A DNA stretch of 64,000 bases. Origin: Atrina japonica. Lineage: Eukaryota; Mollusca; Bivalvia; Pterioida; Pinnidae. The stretch is taken from contig BROG01000539.1 in the NCBI GenBank assembly GCA_030159075.1, positions 72,001 through 136,000 of the forward strand, written 5' to 3'. A program made the position numbers and the translations under genes. Of the stretch, positions 47,620 to 60,752 are shown one piece after another (position 1 is the stretch's first letter; every line of letters starts with the position of its first letter). The notes below the pieces were generated by a model that saw nothing but the letters and a program-made list of their open reading frames with translations, ran no database searches and was not told the origin of the DNA.

Positions 47620-50578
47620 GAGGAAGCTGTGATGTATTGTTTTTACTGCATAAAACATGAGTGCAACTCAACTGTATTACAGTTTTATAAGGAGACATAA
47701 GTGGCAAACTGCAATGTAATTGTAATAACGCATTTGTAATATAGCTTATATATAATTATGTGCAAATATATTAAAAAGGACAGTCGTGCAAGTTTACATT
47801 TACAACAATTGACAACAACATGTCTCTACATAATTAACTGTCAGTATAAAAATTTTAATCAATCTGACATTTCAGGCTGACATTTAATTTGCCTAAATAA
47901 TAATCTCAAGTATTACATATTTTAATCAGTCAAGTTGGGTATGAATGCTTTAATCAATTAATGAAACTGAATTGCTGGATTTTTTTTAGTACAGCAGTGA
48001 TATCAATCTGAATTAATTCAGACAATCAATGATTCTGCCATGTGTTCCACACTAATACATTTCTTCCCATTCAGTTCATTAATCCCTTATAAACCATTAG
48101 CATAAACTGATTTTGATATTTGTTGTGTCTCCCAGTAAAAACTAGAATTTTCAGCTTGGCCAAGATCAGGTGTCCATTTGAACTTGAATGATGTTATAAT
48201 ATGTAATTTTTTACAGTTACATCTATTTCAGATGCGATTTTCAGCACTACAGAGATCACAGTAAGAGTTTTCTAGTGATATATAACATCACCAATGTCAT
48301 GTAGATGTATATCTTCATATATGAAAAACTATAGAATAAACATCCACAAATCACCTTTTTTAATTTGTCATGCTGTTGCACCTGTTTTTTTTTTTTACTT
48401 ATGAAAATTTGTGAATACTTAAATTATTTCAAATGTATAATCCAAATTAGCTATACTATAATGTTGAAAAATTATTAGCTTCATTTACTTTTTACAGATA
48501 AGTAATATCATAACTATTGTTGAAACTAGGCTTAAATATATGAAACTAACTTTTGTTATATAAATTAGGATATTTTAATACTGCAATTAATGACAACATC
48601 TCCAATAGAAAAAATCAAATATAAACAATTTAAAAGTGTTTATTTTCAAGGATAAGTTCTAAACTATGTATAAAATGATAAAGGTTAAGTTGTTTGTTAA
48701 GTGCAACAATTTGGAATATTTCTCTTAAATGGTTCATTATTTTGTATAGTCTGTAGTCCCTAATTATGGTCTGTAATGTAATACAAAATGCCTAATTGTT
48801 TTTACTCTTGTTTTTTTTAACATCAGAGTTACCAGTTATAAGTGCATGTAAATGGCGGTAATGAAAAGCTGCTGCAGTACCACCCGCTTGAACACAAGCT
48901 GTAGATGAAATATTGGTGTCCATGTGTAGCCCTGTAGTGTATGTAGCCCTTATTATTATGTTATACATATTATCTATACAGTGAATATAAAACAAATATT
49001 AACTTATTTGAAAGACATACAATGTTTTAAAATACAAATACCTATTTTGTTTAATGACACAAAACAAACTTTTAAGTTTTAAAAAATGTATATACATGTA
49101 GGTTCGTTTAACTGTACAAACTTATTGTTTATTTTCTTTATATTGTTAGAATTTATCAACAAATCATTCTTGTTGCAGTACATTCTATCAATCCATTCAG
49201 AATATTTACCCTTATAGGACATGATTTATAGAATGAATTATGTGACAAATCTAGATGACACAAGGGCTATGGAATATATATAAAAAGTAACAAATTTACA
49301 TTTCTTAATACAGTGATCCTTCTAAAAACTTATCACTTCCCAATACTGATCATGGTACAAAAGTTTGGATTTTTTCCTTCTATTTTGAAATAAGAATAAC
49401 TTCTAAATACCTGAAACACCAAAAAAGAAATATATCTAAAACACAGTCACCATGAAGAAGTGTCTGTATAAGAAAAGAATGATGTCTTAAAGGTGCTTTG
49501 TTACAGTACTTCAAAAAGTAAAAGATACTATTCATTGGTCTTAAAAAGTACATCCTTAATTTAGATGTATGGCATGATAAACTGTTATAACATGTACAAC
49601 ATTTTGTGAGCACTTTATATAAGGACAAAAGTAAAGAAGATTTGTTTGATGTGGTCCAACAAAAAATCCCAAACCCAAAATGTTTTATAGGCAGTTTTGA
49701 TCACTGAAAAAGAAATCCGAAGTTTTCAAAATTAAAAAGATGATTAAAAAAATACCTAACAAAAGACCTACTTATTAACATAGTCTGGGCTTATAAAAAA
49801 TGTTAATGATGGTCTTATATATAAACAATACATGTACAAACCCATGCAGAAAAATGCTGAATTTTGGGTTTCTAGTTGTCTATATCAATCTTACAACCTT
49901 ACAATCTGACAATCTGTAAATAACACTTTTAACAAATATGTCACTAAGCATTACAACCTGAACTATACTATTTCAAAGACTAAATGTGCCCATGTTTGTA
50001 CCAAGATCAGATGTGGTTATCATATTATAGATGGCATTTTAATGTAGGTTTGTGTGAAATAATAAGAAAATCTAGATTTTTTGGGGGGGCTATAAAACAT
50101 TATGATCCTACTTAAAGAATCTAGTGTATATTTTCTTTGGTTTGACTTACAAGATAGTTACATGAATTGACATGTAATAAAGACAACAATATCAACATTT
50201 TCAATCACTCAAATAATACACTGCATTGTAAATATAAATGTATTGCTTAAACAAAAGAAGTATATTGTACTGTATAAATGAAAAGCAACATTGATTGCTG
50301 GCTGTGCCAGTATAGATGTATGGGTCATTCATTAATACCAGTGACTTTACACAGTGTTCCTAAAAAGTGTCAGACTGAAGGATTTGTCTGATAAAATTCC
50401 TTTTGGTCTGACACACGTTAAGAGTACATTCCATTCCTCATTCTGACAGAATTCCTAAATAAAATGTCTGATACATTGCGATACTTGAAAATAAGATTTC
50501 AAGAAATCTAATAGCATTCACATAACTTAACCGATTCAATACAGACAAAACTCTGTTCCGAAAACTACAATTCTCTAT
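47620..50578. other. No gene seen
   Basis: Longest stretch of plain AT-rich unique sequence in the window; only short chance frames (67 and 82 codons, minus strand). Confidence 0.55.
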
Positions 50579-52248
50579 ATTAGAGGCCCACGGGGCCTAA
50601 GACACTCACCTGGCAAATGTGGTCAACATTGCAGAAGAAGTAAAATTGTCTAAATGATGATAAAATAACAGATATTTTCTGTTTTCATTTAAAAGATTTT
50701 TTAAATAACCATTTTTTGGAATCTAGCCCCTTTTTATTTGCACACATTCTAGCCCCTTTTTATTTGCACACATTATGCAGCTTTATAACAAGGTAGTTCC
50801 TGTCAGAATCTAGACAAAAGATGAAAGCAATAGGTCTTGCTGAGCCTTTCACGCGACATAAAAATATGCTTCAAAGGGTAAATAACTCCTGACAATTTCT
50901 TTGTAGCCCATTGCATGCCGAACATTTTTGCTCCTTTCACTTTCTCTCGATCTATTACACTTTTCATGATAATGGCCAAAAACTGTTAAAAGCATGAAAA
51001 TCCACATAAAAGGGGAAATAGCTACCATAAGTGTCCACCTGACAATTTTGGTCCTTTGCCTTTTTTGTAGACATTTTTGCTTCTTACACTTTCTCTCCAT
51101 CTATTGTACTTTTTGAGATAATGACCAAAAACACACAAAAAAATTTCCACATAAAAGGGGAAATAACTTCTTTAAGTGTTTACCTGACAATTTGGCCTTG
51201 TTGACCTTTGTGGATTTTTGTGTGTCAAACATTTTTGCTCCTTACACTTTCTCTCCATCAACTGTATTGTACTTTTCGAGATAATGACCAAAAACTGTTA
51301 AAAACAAGAAAAATCATCATAAAAGGGGAAATAACTCCTTTAAGTGTATACCTGACAATTTTGGCCATGTTGACTTTTAAGTAGATCTGTGTGTGTCAAA
51401 CATTTTGCTTCTTTCACTTTCTCTCTATTTATTGTACTTTTTCAGATAATGACCAAAAACTGTTAAACATGAAAAATCCACATAAAAGGGCAAATGACTT
51501 CTTTTAGCAATGACCTGACAATTTAGCCTTGTTGACTTTTTGTGGATCTTTGCATGTCAAACCTTTTGTTTCTTTCACTTTCTCTCAATCTATTATACTT
51601 TTTGAGATAATGACCAAAAAGTTAAAAACTAAAAATATCATTTGTTTTATTTTTAGCAATGGCAGCCATTTTTAGTCCTAGTCCCATTTTTTTCCACAGA
51701 CTTCATACGGCTTTGCACTGGGATACAGCATTTGATTTGACAAAAAAAAATTATTTATCCGTTTATTTAGGTGCTTGTGACCTTGACCTTTGACCCAAGT
51801 TTGTAAAAATTCCTAATGACTTCACAATATATCTTAGTATACAAAGAGTCAATCAGTTTTGAGTTATAAAGCTATTTGTAGAAAAACTGTATCCTATGTT
51901 ACAGAAGCGCACTCCTAATGCCTTGTTTATGAACAGAATTCTTTTTCATTTGCAAACTTTGTAGATATTGACATAATGACGATGTATACAATATTTAAAA
52001 GTCCTATGACCATTGGTTCACGAGAAGAAGATTTTTAAAGATATACCAAGATCTGACCTTTTTGGCCCCTTTCGGAGCCCCTTTAATTAAGTCCTAGCCC
52101 TTTTCATTTTGCAAACTTGAAGCCTCTTCCCAGTAGAAAGCTCCTTGCTAAGTTTGGTTGAAATATGCCCAGTGGTTTTGAGAAGAAGATATTTAAATAG
52201 AAGAGTTAACAGACGGAAGGACTTTGGGCCAGGTGAGCTAAAAATATT
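50578..52248 (+). mobile_element. Composite dispersed repeat, AGAGGCC head to GTGAGCTAAAAA tail
   Basis: The head AGAGGCCCACGGGGCCTAAG, followed by ACTCACCTGG, resembles heads at 28688 and 43452. The tail is GGCCAGGTGAGCTAAAAAT near 52230. Inside are five imperfect copies of a 147-165-bp unit (50850-51660) with GATAATGACCAAAAACTG and CACATAAAAGGGGAAATA. Then comes a block with GACCATTGGTTCACGAGAAG that also occurs near 42180. This style is common in molluscan genomes; the class of element is not known to me. Confidence 0.5.
50736..50775. repeat. 25-bp tandem duplication
   Basis: CTAGCCCCTTTTTATTTGCA, then CACATT, occurs twice in direct succession inside the composite repeat. Confidence 0.85.
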
Positions 52249-52249
52249 C

Positions 52250-52630
52250 TAGACATTCATTATAAGGCCCGTTATATACAGCAAGCTGTATAGAACTTGG
52301 TACATACATTACTCCTTAATACTAAAAATACAAAAGAATGTATAACAATTATTGAAGATTAATGTGTCCTAAAAGCAATAAGACAAAAATGTGCTTTTAT
52401 TTAATGTCTTTCAGGAAGATACAAATCTTTATAATGAAAAGTATAAATCATGGCAAGATAATCAGATAAACAAAACTTCAGAATAATAATGAAATAATAC
52501 CTTTTCTAAATGAAAATCCACACACATTAGGAATATAGTGATGAACTATTTTGATAAAAGGAACAATGATAACCTCAAAAAGTTAAACTAAATTTTTACA
52601 GTACCGTTTTTAAACACAGTGAAATACAAC
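52250..52630. other. No gene seen
   Basis: AT-rich unique sequence between the composite repeat and the candidate exon at 52636. Confidence 0.5.
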
Positions 52631-52635
52631 ACTAC

Positions 52636-52708
52636 CTAACATCCAACATTTCCATGAATCTCTTGTTCAGCCATGACAAAACTCCTCCTGATACGCTGCC
52701 CTGCATTT
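52636..52708 (-). other. Candidate exon of a minus-strand transcript
   Basis: The acceptor TATTTCTACTTGTTAG and donor GTTAG|GTAGTG enclose 73 bases. One frame is open across it from an ATG (MQGSVSGGVL, then SWLNKRFMEMLDV) and would leave in phase 2. Another ATG frame stops just before the donor. It sits next to the CpG change near 53 kb. It could be an early SLC5A7 exon, the first exon of an unrecognised gene, or chance. Confidence 0.25.
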
Positions 52709-53249
52709 CTAACAAGTAGAAATAACTAAATTAGAATTAGGTGTTAGTATTAATGGAAGATTTGGTGGATACACATCATAGCTAGTAAAATGACCCCAAT
52801 TAACCCAAAACAAGTTCATTAAAAATCATTACAAATAAGTAAAAATAATTTTAAAAAATCCTTACATGATATCTACATATATCATCTCCTAAATAATTTG
52901 TACTTCTTGATATTTACATTCTATACCCCTATGTAGATCTGAGTGATATCAGAAATTTCATTTATTTTCTTATCATAGTAGTCTATAGGCATATAAGCAT
53001 ACAGACAGGCGTTAAGTTATATCAGAGTTATCTTCCCATTCTCACTTTCACTTTTCTGATTGGTAGTTTCATACATGTATAATCCCTTTGGGGATTCTGT
53101 CACAGCCCTTTTATCAGGGATTATAGTTCCTGCTGCTTGAATATTCATATATATAGACCTTGACAGTCAAAACATAATGCCACGGCATGATCACTGCTTT
53201 GAGTAATATTTCAATTATTTCTGTAAAAAAAAATCACAACTTTTACTGG

Positions 53250-53720
53250 GGAAATGCTTTTACTAGGCTAGGCGTACTCCGATCCTAGTTTTCTTTTCTT
53301 CGGATGAATCTCTTGATCACAGGATAATTTCTTGGAGCAAAATAAAGCGAAACTGAAATTACGTCATCTAAACGAGCTGCGCAACTCCACCAGACCCAAT
53401 TGTAATGCCTACTAATGTGTGACTTGTGTCTCGGATGCAAGTATAAAAGAAATATGGAAACAAGACGAACGGTGATGAAAGAAAGATGAATAAAATTTCG
53501 GATGACAAAATGAGATATGCAATGATGTGACATATCGATAAAAGTATTTATGTAAGCAAGTATTTTGCCGGACATACACTTCCAGAGGCCTAGATCCCAG
53601 CAGACGAAATATATCATGACCGGAAATACAATATGATACATTTTAAGATGGTATAAACCATCGACGGATTTAAATACAATCATAATTCCGGGAGTTGATA
53701 AACGCTTATTATTTACTTGC
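53250..53720 (-). promoter_or_regulatory. CpG-dense stretch, possible promoter region; unrecognised 132-codon frame inside
   Basis: I count about 16 CpG in 53281-53700, against about one in an equal stretch at 30001-30420. The position matches the point where the window changes from CpG-poor to CpG-richer DNA. A minus-strand frame at 53683-53285 (starting MIVFKSVDGLYHLK) has 132 codons with hydrophobic stretches and no known domain; it may be incidental. A TATA-like CATATATATAG at 53146-53156 is not well placed for a known start. Confidence 0.22.
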
Positions 53721-53841
53721 CAATGGGGATATAGATTAGTAACTGTGCAGTGTGCCTGACAGTTCGTCAGTCTGACAAATGTTGACCAGTGTCATCTTGC
53801 AAGTTTTGAATTTACACTGACATGGTTGGAAATACACATCT

Positions 53842-53944
53842 AAGTATAATTTCTATGGAAACGCTGGGTAAAATCGGAGAATTTTTTTAAGCTGGGACAT
53901 ATAAAATTCTCCGATTTTACCCAGCGTTGCCACAGAAATTACTT
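53842..53944. repeat. Foldback palindrome, arms about 43 bp
   Basis: The left arm has AACGCTGGGTAAAATCGGAG and AATTT. The right arm has AAATTCTCCGATTTTACCCA and GCGTT. The arms continue outward through TTTCTATGG / CCACAGAAA. The loop of about 13 bases holds AAGCTGGGACAT. Confidence 0.92.
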
Positions 53945-54028
53945 GAACATTTGTAGAGTATGTTGTTGACAAGAAGAAGCCATAGAGAAAATCTTTTACT
54001 TAACTGTTTTAAACCTTATTACACTTAC

Positions 54029-55499
<1,471 letters not shown>

Positions 55500-55760
55500 A
55501 ATATAGAATGTTTTCGGGGAGCAGTGCGAGGTGTAAACATTTTGGGAAATTTTCCGACATTTTATACGAAAAAGTAAAGGTTTCGCGCCTTATTTTGTCA
55601 ACTACAGGGAGTGATTTGTTGTTGCTACCGCCTAGGTCCCCCCCTGGTCAATGCACATAATTCTAAGTGAGGCAATATGTCGTTAAGAGATTAGGGTTTA
55701 CGCATTTTCAGAAAGAAATTCGTAATATAGAATCCCGTAGACGCATTTTCTTCATACTGA

Positions 55761-56642
55761 CTAAAACAAAATACGCCTTGCAATTCCCCAATAAATAAGT
55801 TGTAAAATGAAAACGCCATAGGAAAGAGAGGAAGGAATATTATTATTTAAGAACGGGAAATTCGTGACATGGAAACTGAAATCGTCGCGTTTGTCATAAA
55901 ATGAGATGAGACTTTGACCATCCTTCCCAATCGACAGGAGTAAATCTAGGTAAGGGCCAGATTTGTTGGTTTCTGTCGCCTCATTGATCTAAAGCTCAAC
56001 AGGATATACTTGACCGAGGTAATTCTGAAATTCTGACGTCGTCTATGTACCTGTAAGTAAAACTGAACCGAGATGCTAATTGTTTGTTTCCTTTGGAGGG
56101 CGGAAATTGTATAAACTCCACTTCATATAAACACAAAAAGATGTCCGCCAGGAGAGGTGCACAAATGGTACCAATTGGAATGCCGAAAATTGGTTGGCCG
56201 AAAACCTTTCCCACAAAATCACGAAGATGTTGTCTACTATAAAGTCCAGCATCTTGATGATTACGTCTTCGGTGCAGTTATTACTGGAATCAGTGTTCTT
56301 TCCCAGAATAAGGTTCCTCATTTGGCAATACTAAATATTTATATCTTTAATTTCCATTTTTGTATACGAAGGAATTTTGTATAGTAGATGTAAATCTGGT
56401 TTTTTTTAGTTTCTGGTGAGGAATTGTTGTGTAAAGGGTCGATAAATCAAAAAGATTTGAACAGATCCTTGTTATATGTTTGACGTTTGGAGACTTTAAA
56501 ATGTTCCAATAAATATTTTGAATTCTTTAGGATCCACATCTGATTGATTCCCTTCTTGGGTAGGCTGTTGCACAGTACCTCCGAAGACCTTGCTTACTCT
56601 GTGTAATCAGTTTGGTGAGTAAAATGGATAAAGGCTTGGTGG
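55761..56642 (-). pseudogene. Decayed Penelope-like retroelement, reverse transcriptase fragment
   Basis: Several reading-frame blocks on the minus strand follow each other in the order of one reverse transcriptase. Around 56642-56556 is a block containing LLTKLITQSKQGLRRYC. Around 56556-56497 is GINQMWILKNSKYLLEH. Around 56450-56400 is DLSTLYTTIPHQKLK (motif A, with YT and IP). Around 56321-56190 is CTEDVIIKMLDFIVDNIF. Around 56190-56020 are GIPIGTICAPLLADIF (motif B') and FTYRYIDDV (catalytic motif C, YIDD intact). Around 55982-55761 is GPYLDLLLSIG followed by FYDKRDDFSFH. The STLYTTIPH, MGT..AP-type and RYIDD motifs point to the Penelope-like class. Frames change between blocks and stops occur, so it cannot make a working enzyme. 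No GIY-YIG endonuclease domain was recognised downstream. LINE or DIRS origin is less likely. Confidence 0.82.
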
Positions 56643-56784
56643 AACGCCTAGATGACCCCGCAATGAATCAGTGTTTATAGGGATTTTTGTACATCTTCCG
56701 AATACAATAACTGTATTACAATTCAAGCTCCGCGTCATTTGTCGGCATTCCAAAACGAAGTGATAGCGGATTTTTAGTTATCTA

Positions 56785-57018
56785 ATACCGTATAAGCAGA
56801 AATTTTAGCGAGTATTCAATTTTGGCATTATTAGTGAAGTTGCTGAGATCGCTAAAATTGAATATCGCTAACAATTCAACTTCATCGTAGGTAAGAGTTA
56901 TCTTTTTTAATAATAAAATCGCTTAAATCACTTCTTGCTAAAATTAAATACATTGTACTATATTTTCAGGACAAAACTCTAAATTTGTTATTCGATAACA
57001 TTTCCACATATACGGTAT
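56785..57018. mobile_element. MITE with ATACCGTATA termini
   Basis: Left end ATACCGTATAAGCAGAAAT; reverse complement of right end ATACCGTATATGTGGAAAT. The interior has two divergent inverted GCTAAAATTGAATA-like stretches. 234 bp. Confidence 0.6.
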
Positions 57019-57059
57019 TTCAGAGACGGAAAAATCAATGAAAGTCAGTGTATGTAGGG

Positions 57060-57545
57060 TTTCCAGAAATAAATTGGTTTGACATAAAGAAAGGGATAAT
57101 GGGATTGTAAACGGAGACCGAAGCTGGCTGTGAAAGGGATTTGGCTGGATATGAACGAAGAAATAAACAGATTGAAAACGGCGAAAGAAGATGGTTGTTT
57201 TACATGAACATCAGGATACCGGGATTTTAATCTGAAAAGGAAGCTGGTAATGTAGACAATTTTAGTCAGACATAAGAAGGGATAAAGAAATTTTAAACGT
57301 GGAAGGTATCTTGCTGTGTGAAATAAATTTGTTTGACACGAAGAAAGGAATTGTAAAAGGGGAAAAAAGTTGATTCTGTGAAAGAATTTGGTCGGACAAG
57401 ACCAATTCAATAACGGGATACAAAACGGAGAAAGACGCTGCACTTGTAGCTGTGTAAAACAACTTGATTAAACATTAAGGAAAAGATAAAACTATTATAT
57501 ACGGGAAGGGAATCTGGCTGTGTAAAATAATCTGGCTAAACTACG
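57060..57545. repeat. Ancient tandem repeat, 60-70-bp units
   Basis: About seven diverged units carry GAAGCTGGCTGTGAAA-like text followed by TTTGGCTGGA(C)AT.AA.GAAGAAA.AA and a TAAACGGG-type end, near 57120, 57187, 57242, 57303, 57365, 57428 and 57505. A 132-codon frame on the minus strand follows the repeat. Confidence 0.7.
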
Positions 57546-57924
57546 TTCTATATTGAGTATTTATATTAAGTAGTGTAGTTATATGGAACGTTTGGCGAGA
57601 ATTAATAGAATAAGTACGCATTTTAACCCAGTTTAATTTGACTTTTATGTCACCGATAGATAAATCTCTTTTATCCAGTTGTGATCCAGGATTCTAAATA
57701 CATGCAATGCAGAATAATAACATCGAGATTAAAACATTTCTTTCAGTAACTGCAATCCATTATTTTCTCTTTGTATTCATTACGTTTTTGAATAGCTGAT
57801 TATTAATTTGGTGCTTTAATATAAAAATCAGATTATTCGAATATATTTCAGCTCACTTTCCCATTGTATCATTTAAAGAGTTTTTGTGAAACTATGACCT
57901 TGGTAATGTTAACGATAATATATA

Positions 57925-58466
57925 CAGAGACATACAAAAAATATTCATTCACTATTATTTTTTGCTACATATTTCATATAAATCCACATTTTTTTTATAT
58001 TTATTGTGAAGTCATTTCTCATCGCTTTCAATAGAATTTCACTGTTGAAAAAATAATTGAAAGCAGTTTTGTTATTTATTTTGATTTCTGAATCAGAATT
58101 TAAAAGATTTATTTGTTTATACAGGAAGTTTAAGTTTTTTTATGAAAACTCCCTATATGAGTTAGTAAAATTAGTAAAATTGTAATGTTTAATTTTTACT
58201 TTATCTAAATTGTCCAATCTTTGAAATGATACATTAGAAAATTACCCCGAAAAAAACCCCAAAAAACCAACAAAAAAAAAAAACCAAAAAAGAAAAAAAA
58301 AAAAAAACACACACACAATGAAATTCGGAAACATCTCCTTTTTAAATGTGAAGATTTACTGAAATTTGATGAGAATGGCTTCACAATATTTTTTTTTTTT
58401 AAAAAGTGTGGTTTTATATGCAAGATTTAGTAAAAATTTATAGTGTATGAATATTTTTTGCACTTC

Positions 58467-58470
<4 letters not shown>
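57925..58470. mobile_element. Tc1/mariner-type MITE, copy 2
   Basis: Matches copy 1 in both termini and the interior (for example TGAATCAGAA, AAGTTTAAGTTTTT, AAACTCC and GGCTT.ACAATATTTTTTT), in the same orientation and flanked by TA. It is 546 bp because an A/C-rich simple tract at about 58243-58318 has expanded inside it. A (TA)n run follows directly at 58471. Confidence 0.8.

Positions 58471-58508
<38 letters not shown>
58471..58508. repeat. (TA)n microsatellite
   Basis: Starts exactly at the TA target site of the Tc1-like MITE copy 2. Confidence 0.9.
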
Positions 58509-58509
<1 letters not shown>

Positions 58510-58512
<3 letters not shown>

Positions 58513-59265
58513 TATATTCGTGGCCAAGTAAACTAAAAAACTAAACTAAAAAATCTTAAAAGTACAGACAAAGCATAGTTATTTGACAATGATTAATTTG
58601 CTCAGTACGTAATAAAACATAGCATGATTTAAAATGGCGGAATGATTGGAAAATATTAATATTTTTATAATCACCAAATGTGTATTTGTATTTCTTCTAT
58701 CTTTTTTATTTTGTTTTTGTTTTTGATGTTCATCAACATGTTTGTAGTTTTTAATGTCTCTTTGTAGTTTGTCCTTGTTTCTTGTACTTTATGTTTCAAG
58801 ATATGGTACTTATCTAATTCAGAGCTAAAACGAACTATTAATTATTCACGATAAAAATAAGGCCAATATCCAATCAATTTTCAAAACTTTTTTTTTTTGG
58901 TATTTTTCCCGCAAATATACTTCCAATGGTTTACTGTCTAAACAAATGGCGGCCAAATACCCAAATATCTGGCATGTGTTATGAATTCTTTTTGGCTCTA
59001 TTTATTTTAGAATTACATACAGATAGTGCCAATGTCTATAAAAATCGACACCACCAATGAACGGGGTTGAGTCCAGAACAGCTTAACTATGGCACGTGCA
59101 ATATAATACTTTGTCCGAGTACCAAATAAAAAGAAAATAAGCGAGGACATATCTGATAAATTCAAATGGCGAACATGTTGGATTTACACTAAGCATATAT
59201 TTGTTATATTTTGAAATAATCAGTGAACAGATTTATTGATATTTTCCGGATTGAGGAGAAATCTT
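58510..59265. other. No gene seen
   Basis: AT-rich with scattered CpG; nothing recognised. Confidence 0.55.
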
Positions 59266-59425
59266 TTCTAGATAGAAAAACTTTCCAAGGGAGGGGGAAT
59301 GTTTTTATATGTAGATTTCCTTCCAGGAGAAGATTTTTTATGTAGAAAACTTCCCGGGAATGGGGAGGTTTTCTATATAGAAATGTTTCCTGGGAAGATT
59401 CTTTATGCAGTTTTTCTATATGGCA
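59265..59425. repeat. Degenerate 40-bp tandem repeat
   Basis: Four loose copies of AGATAGAAA(A)CTTTCC.GGGA with purine-rich spacers. Confidence 0.6.
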
Positions 59426-60680
59426 CCGGTGCTGAATTACGTCGCTTATTTTATATGCCATATATCAGGAAACTCACATAATTTCATAAAACATTGTAGT
59501 TCGTTATTTCTAATTGGACTTCGACACAGATATTTCGACAAAAATGTTTCAAATTGTTGTATATCATCTTTAATTTCTTATAATTTCATGTTTTACGTAC
59601 CAACAACATGTCATTTAACTGACTACAAAAATAAATATCAAATGCATATAAACATTAATGTCGTATAATAAAAGTTCAAATATATTTGTGAGCGTTGTCT
59701 GATTATGTTGTCGTGATAAAATATCATAGTGCGACAACACTGTACCCAACTTATTAATACCATCAGTCATAGACCTGCACATCATGATTTATATATAATT
59801 ATCTTCAGTCTACATGTCATCTTTCTTTATTTACAAATTTGATTGACTTTCACAAATAACAGAATTACGTACAAATTAGATTAAGAGTATTTTACTGAAG
59901 TGAACAGCATTTGCTTTAAATGTGCATTGTACATGCTAAGAATTTGGCACAAACCCTCAATATTCAAATGTGAAATATGAATAAATGTTATTCCATGGAA
60001 GACGGTCATTTAATAACGTGTGGTACTAACTGTCCCTGGAAAAGCCACGAAAAAATGTTTGAAAAGCATTAGCTATATATACCATTTAGAATAATTCCGA
60101 TAGTTCGGTCAAATTAAAATTCCAAACTTTAACCAAAATTCAGTATATAAAATATTTTCAGACAGAAACATTATTTTTTGTTTCAAAATTAACACTTTAA
60201 GTTTATGTTTACAAATTTTAAGTTTTTTTAAAGTTAGCATTTCAAGTTCATATTTTTATGTTTACAAATTTTGATTTTTGGATAATACATGTACTGAATA
60301 TCATTTTCAATAATTCATATAGATATTTCTTGATAAACATATCAAAATTGGCATACATTTCAAAACGTTTAATACAATATTGTTAGTAAACACTTTATAC
60401 ATTGAAGAATTCTTCGTTATCTCTTACACCTTAAATACCTTACGATATCTGTAGTGAAAAAGGGCAATTAAACCTGCTTCTGATTAATGCTTTAGTACTA
60501 ATTTGATTCATTTAAACTATCAATACAAGAATGACGCCATGTCATTCTAAACGAGTATTTATATCAATTTATATATAAAATATAATTGTTATTACATTTA
60601 TAAGTTTTCTCACCAACATCTATTGCTGCCAGAGTAATTTCAATAAACACTGAGTTATGACAGTAAACCTCAAACGTTCA
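59425..60680. other. No gene seen
   Basis: AT-rich unique DNA; an 87-codon plus-strand frame at 59405-59668 has no recognised features. Confidence 0.55.
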
Positions 60681-60752
60681 GACACACGTACACATAAACA
60701 CACGCACACATACATTCACACATACACATGCACCTCTCTCTCTCTCTCTCGT
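60680..60752. repeat. (CA)n then (TC)n microsatellite
   Basis: Interrupted CACACA runs followed by a clean CTCTCTCTCTCTC run. Confidence 0.88.

Noticed and set aside
53285..53683. 132-codon membrane protein gene
   Set aside because: No recognised family, no splice partner and no clear promoter or poly(A) signal; kept only as part of a CpG-dense region.
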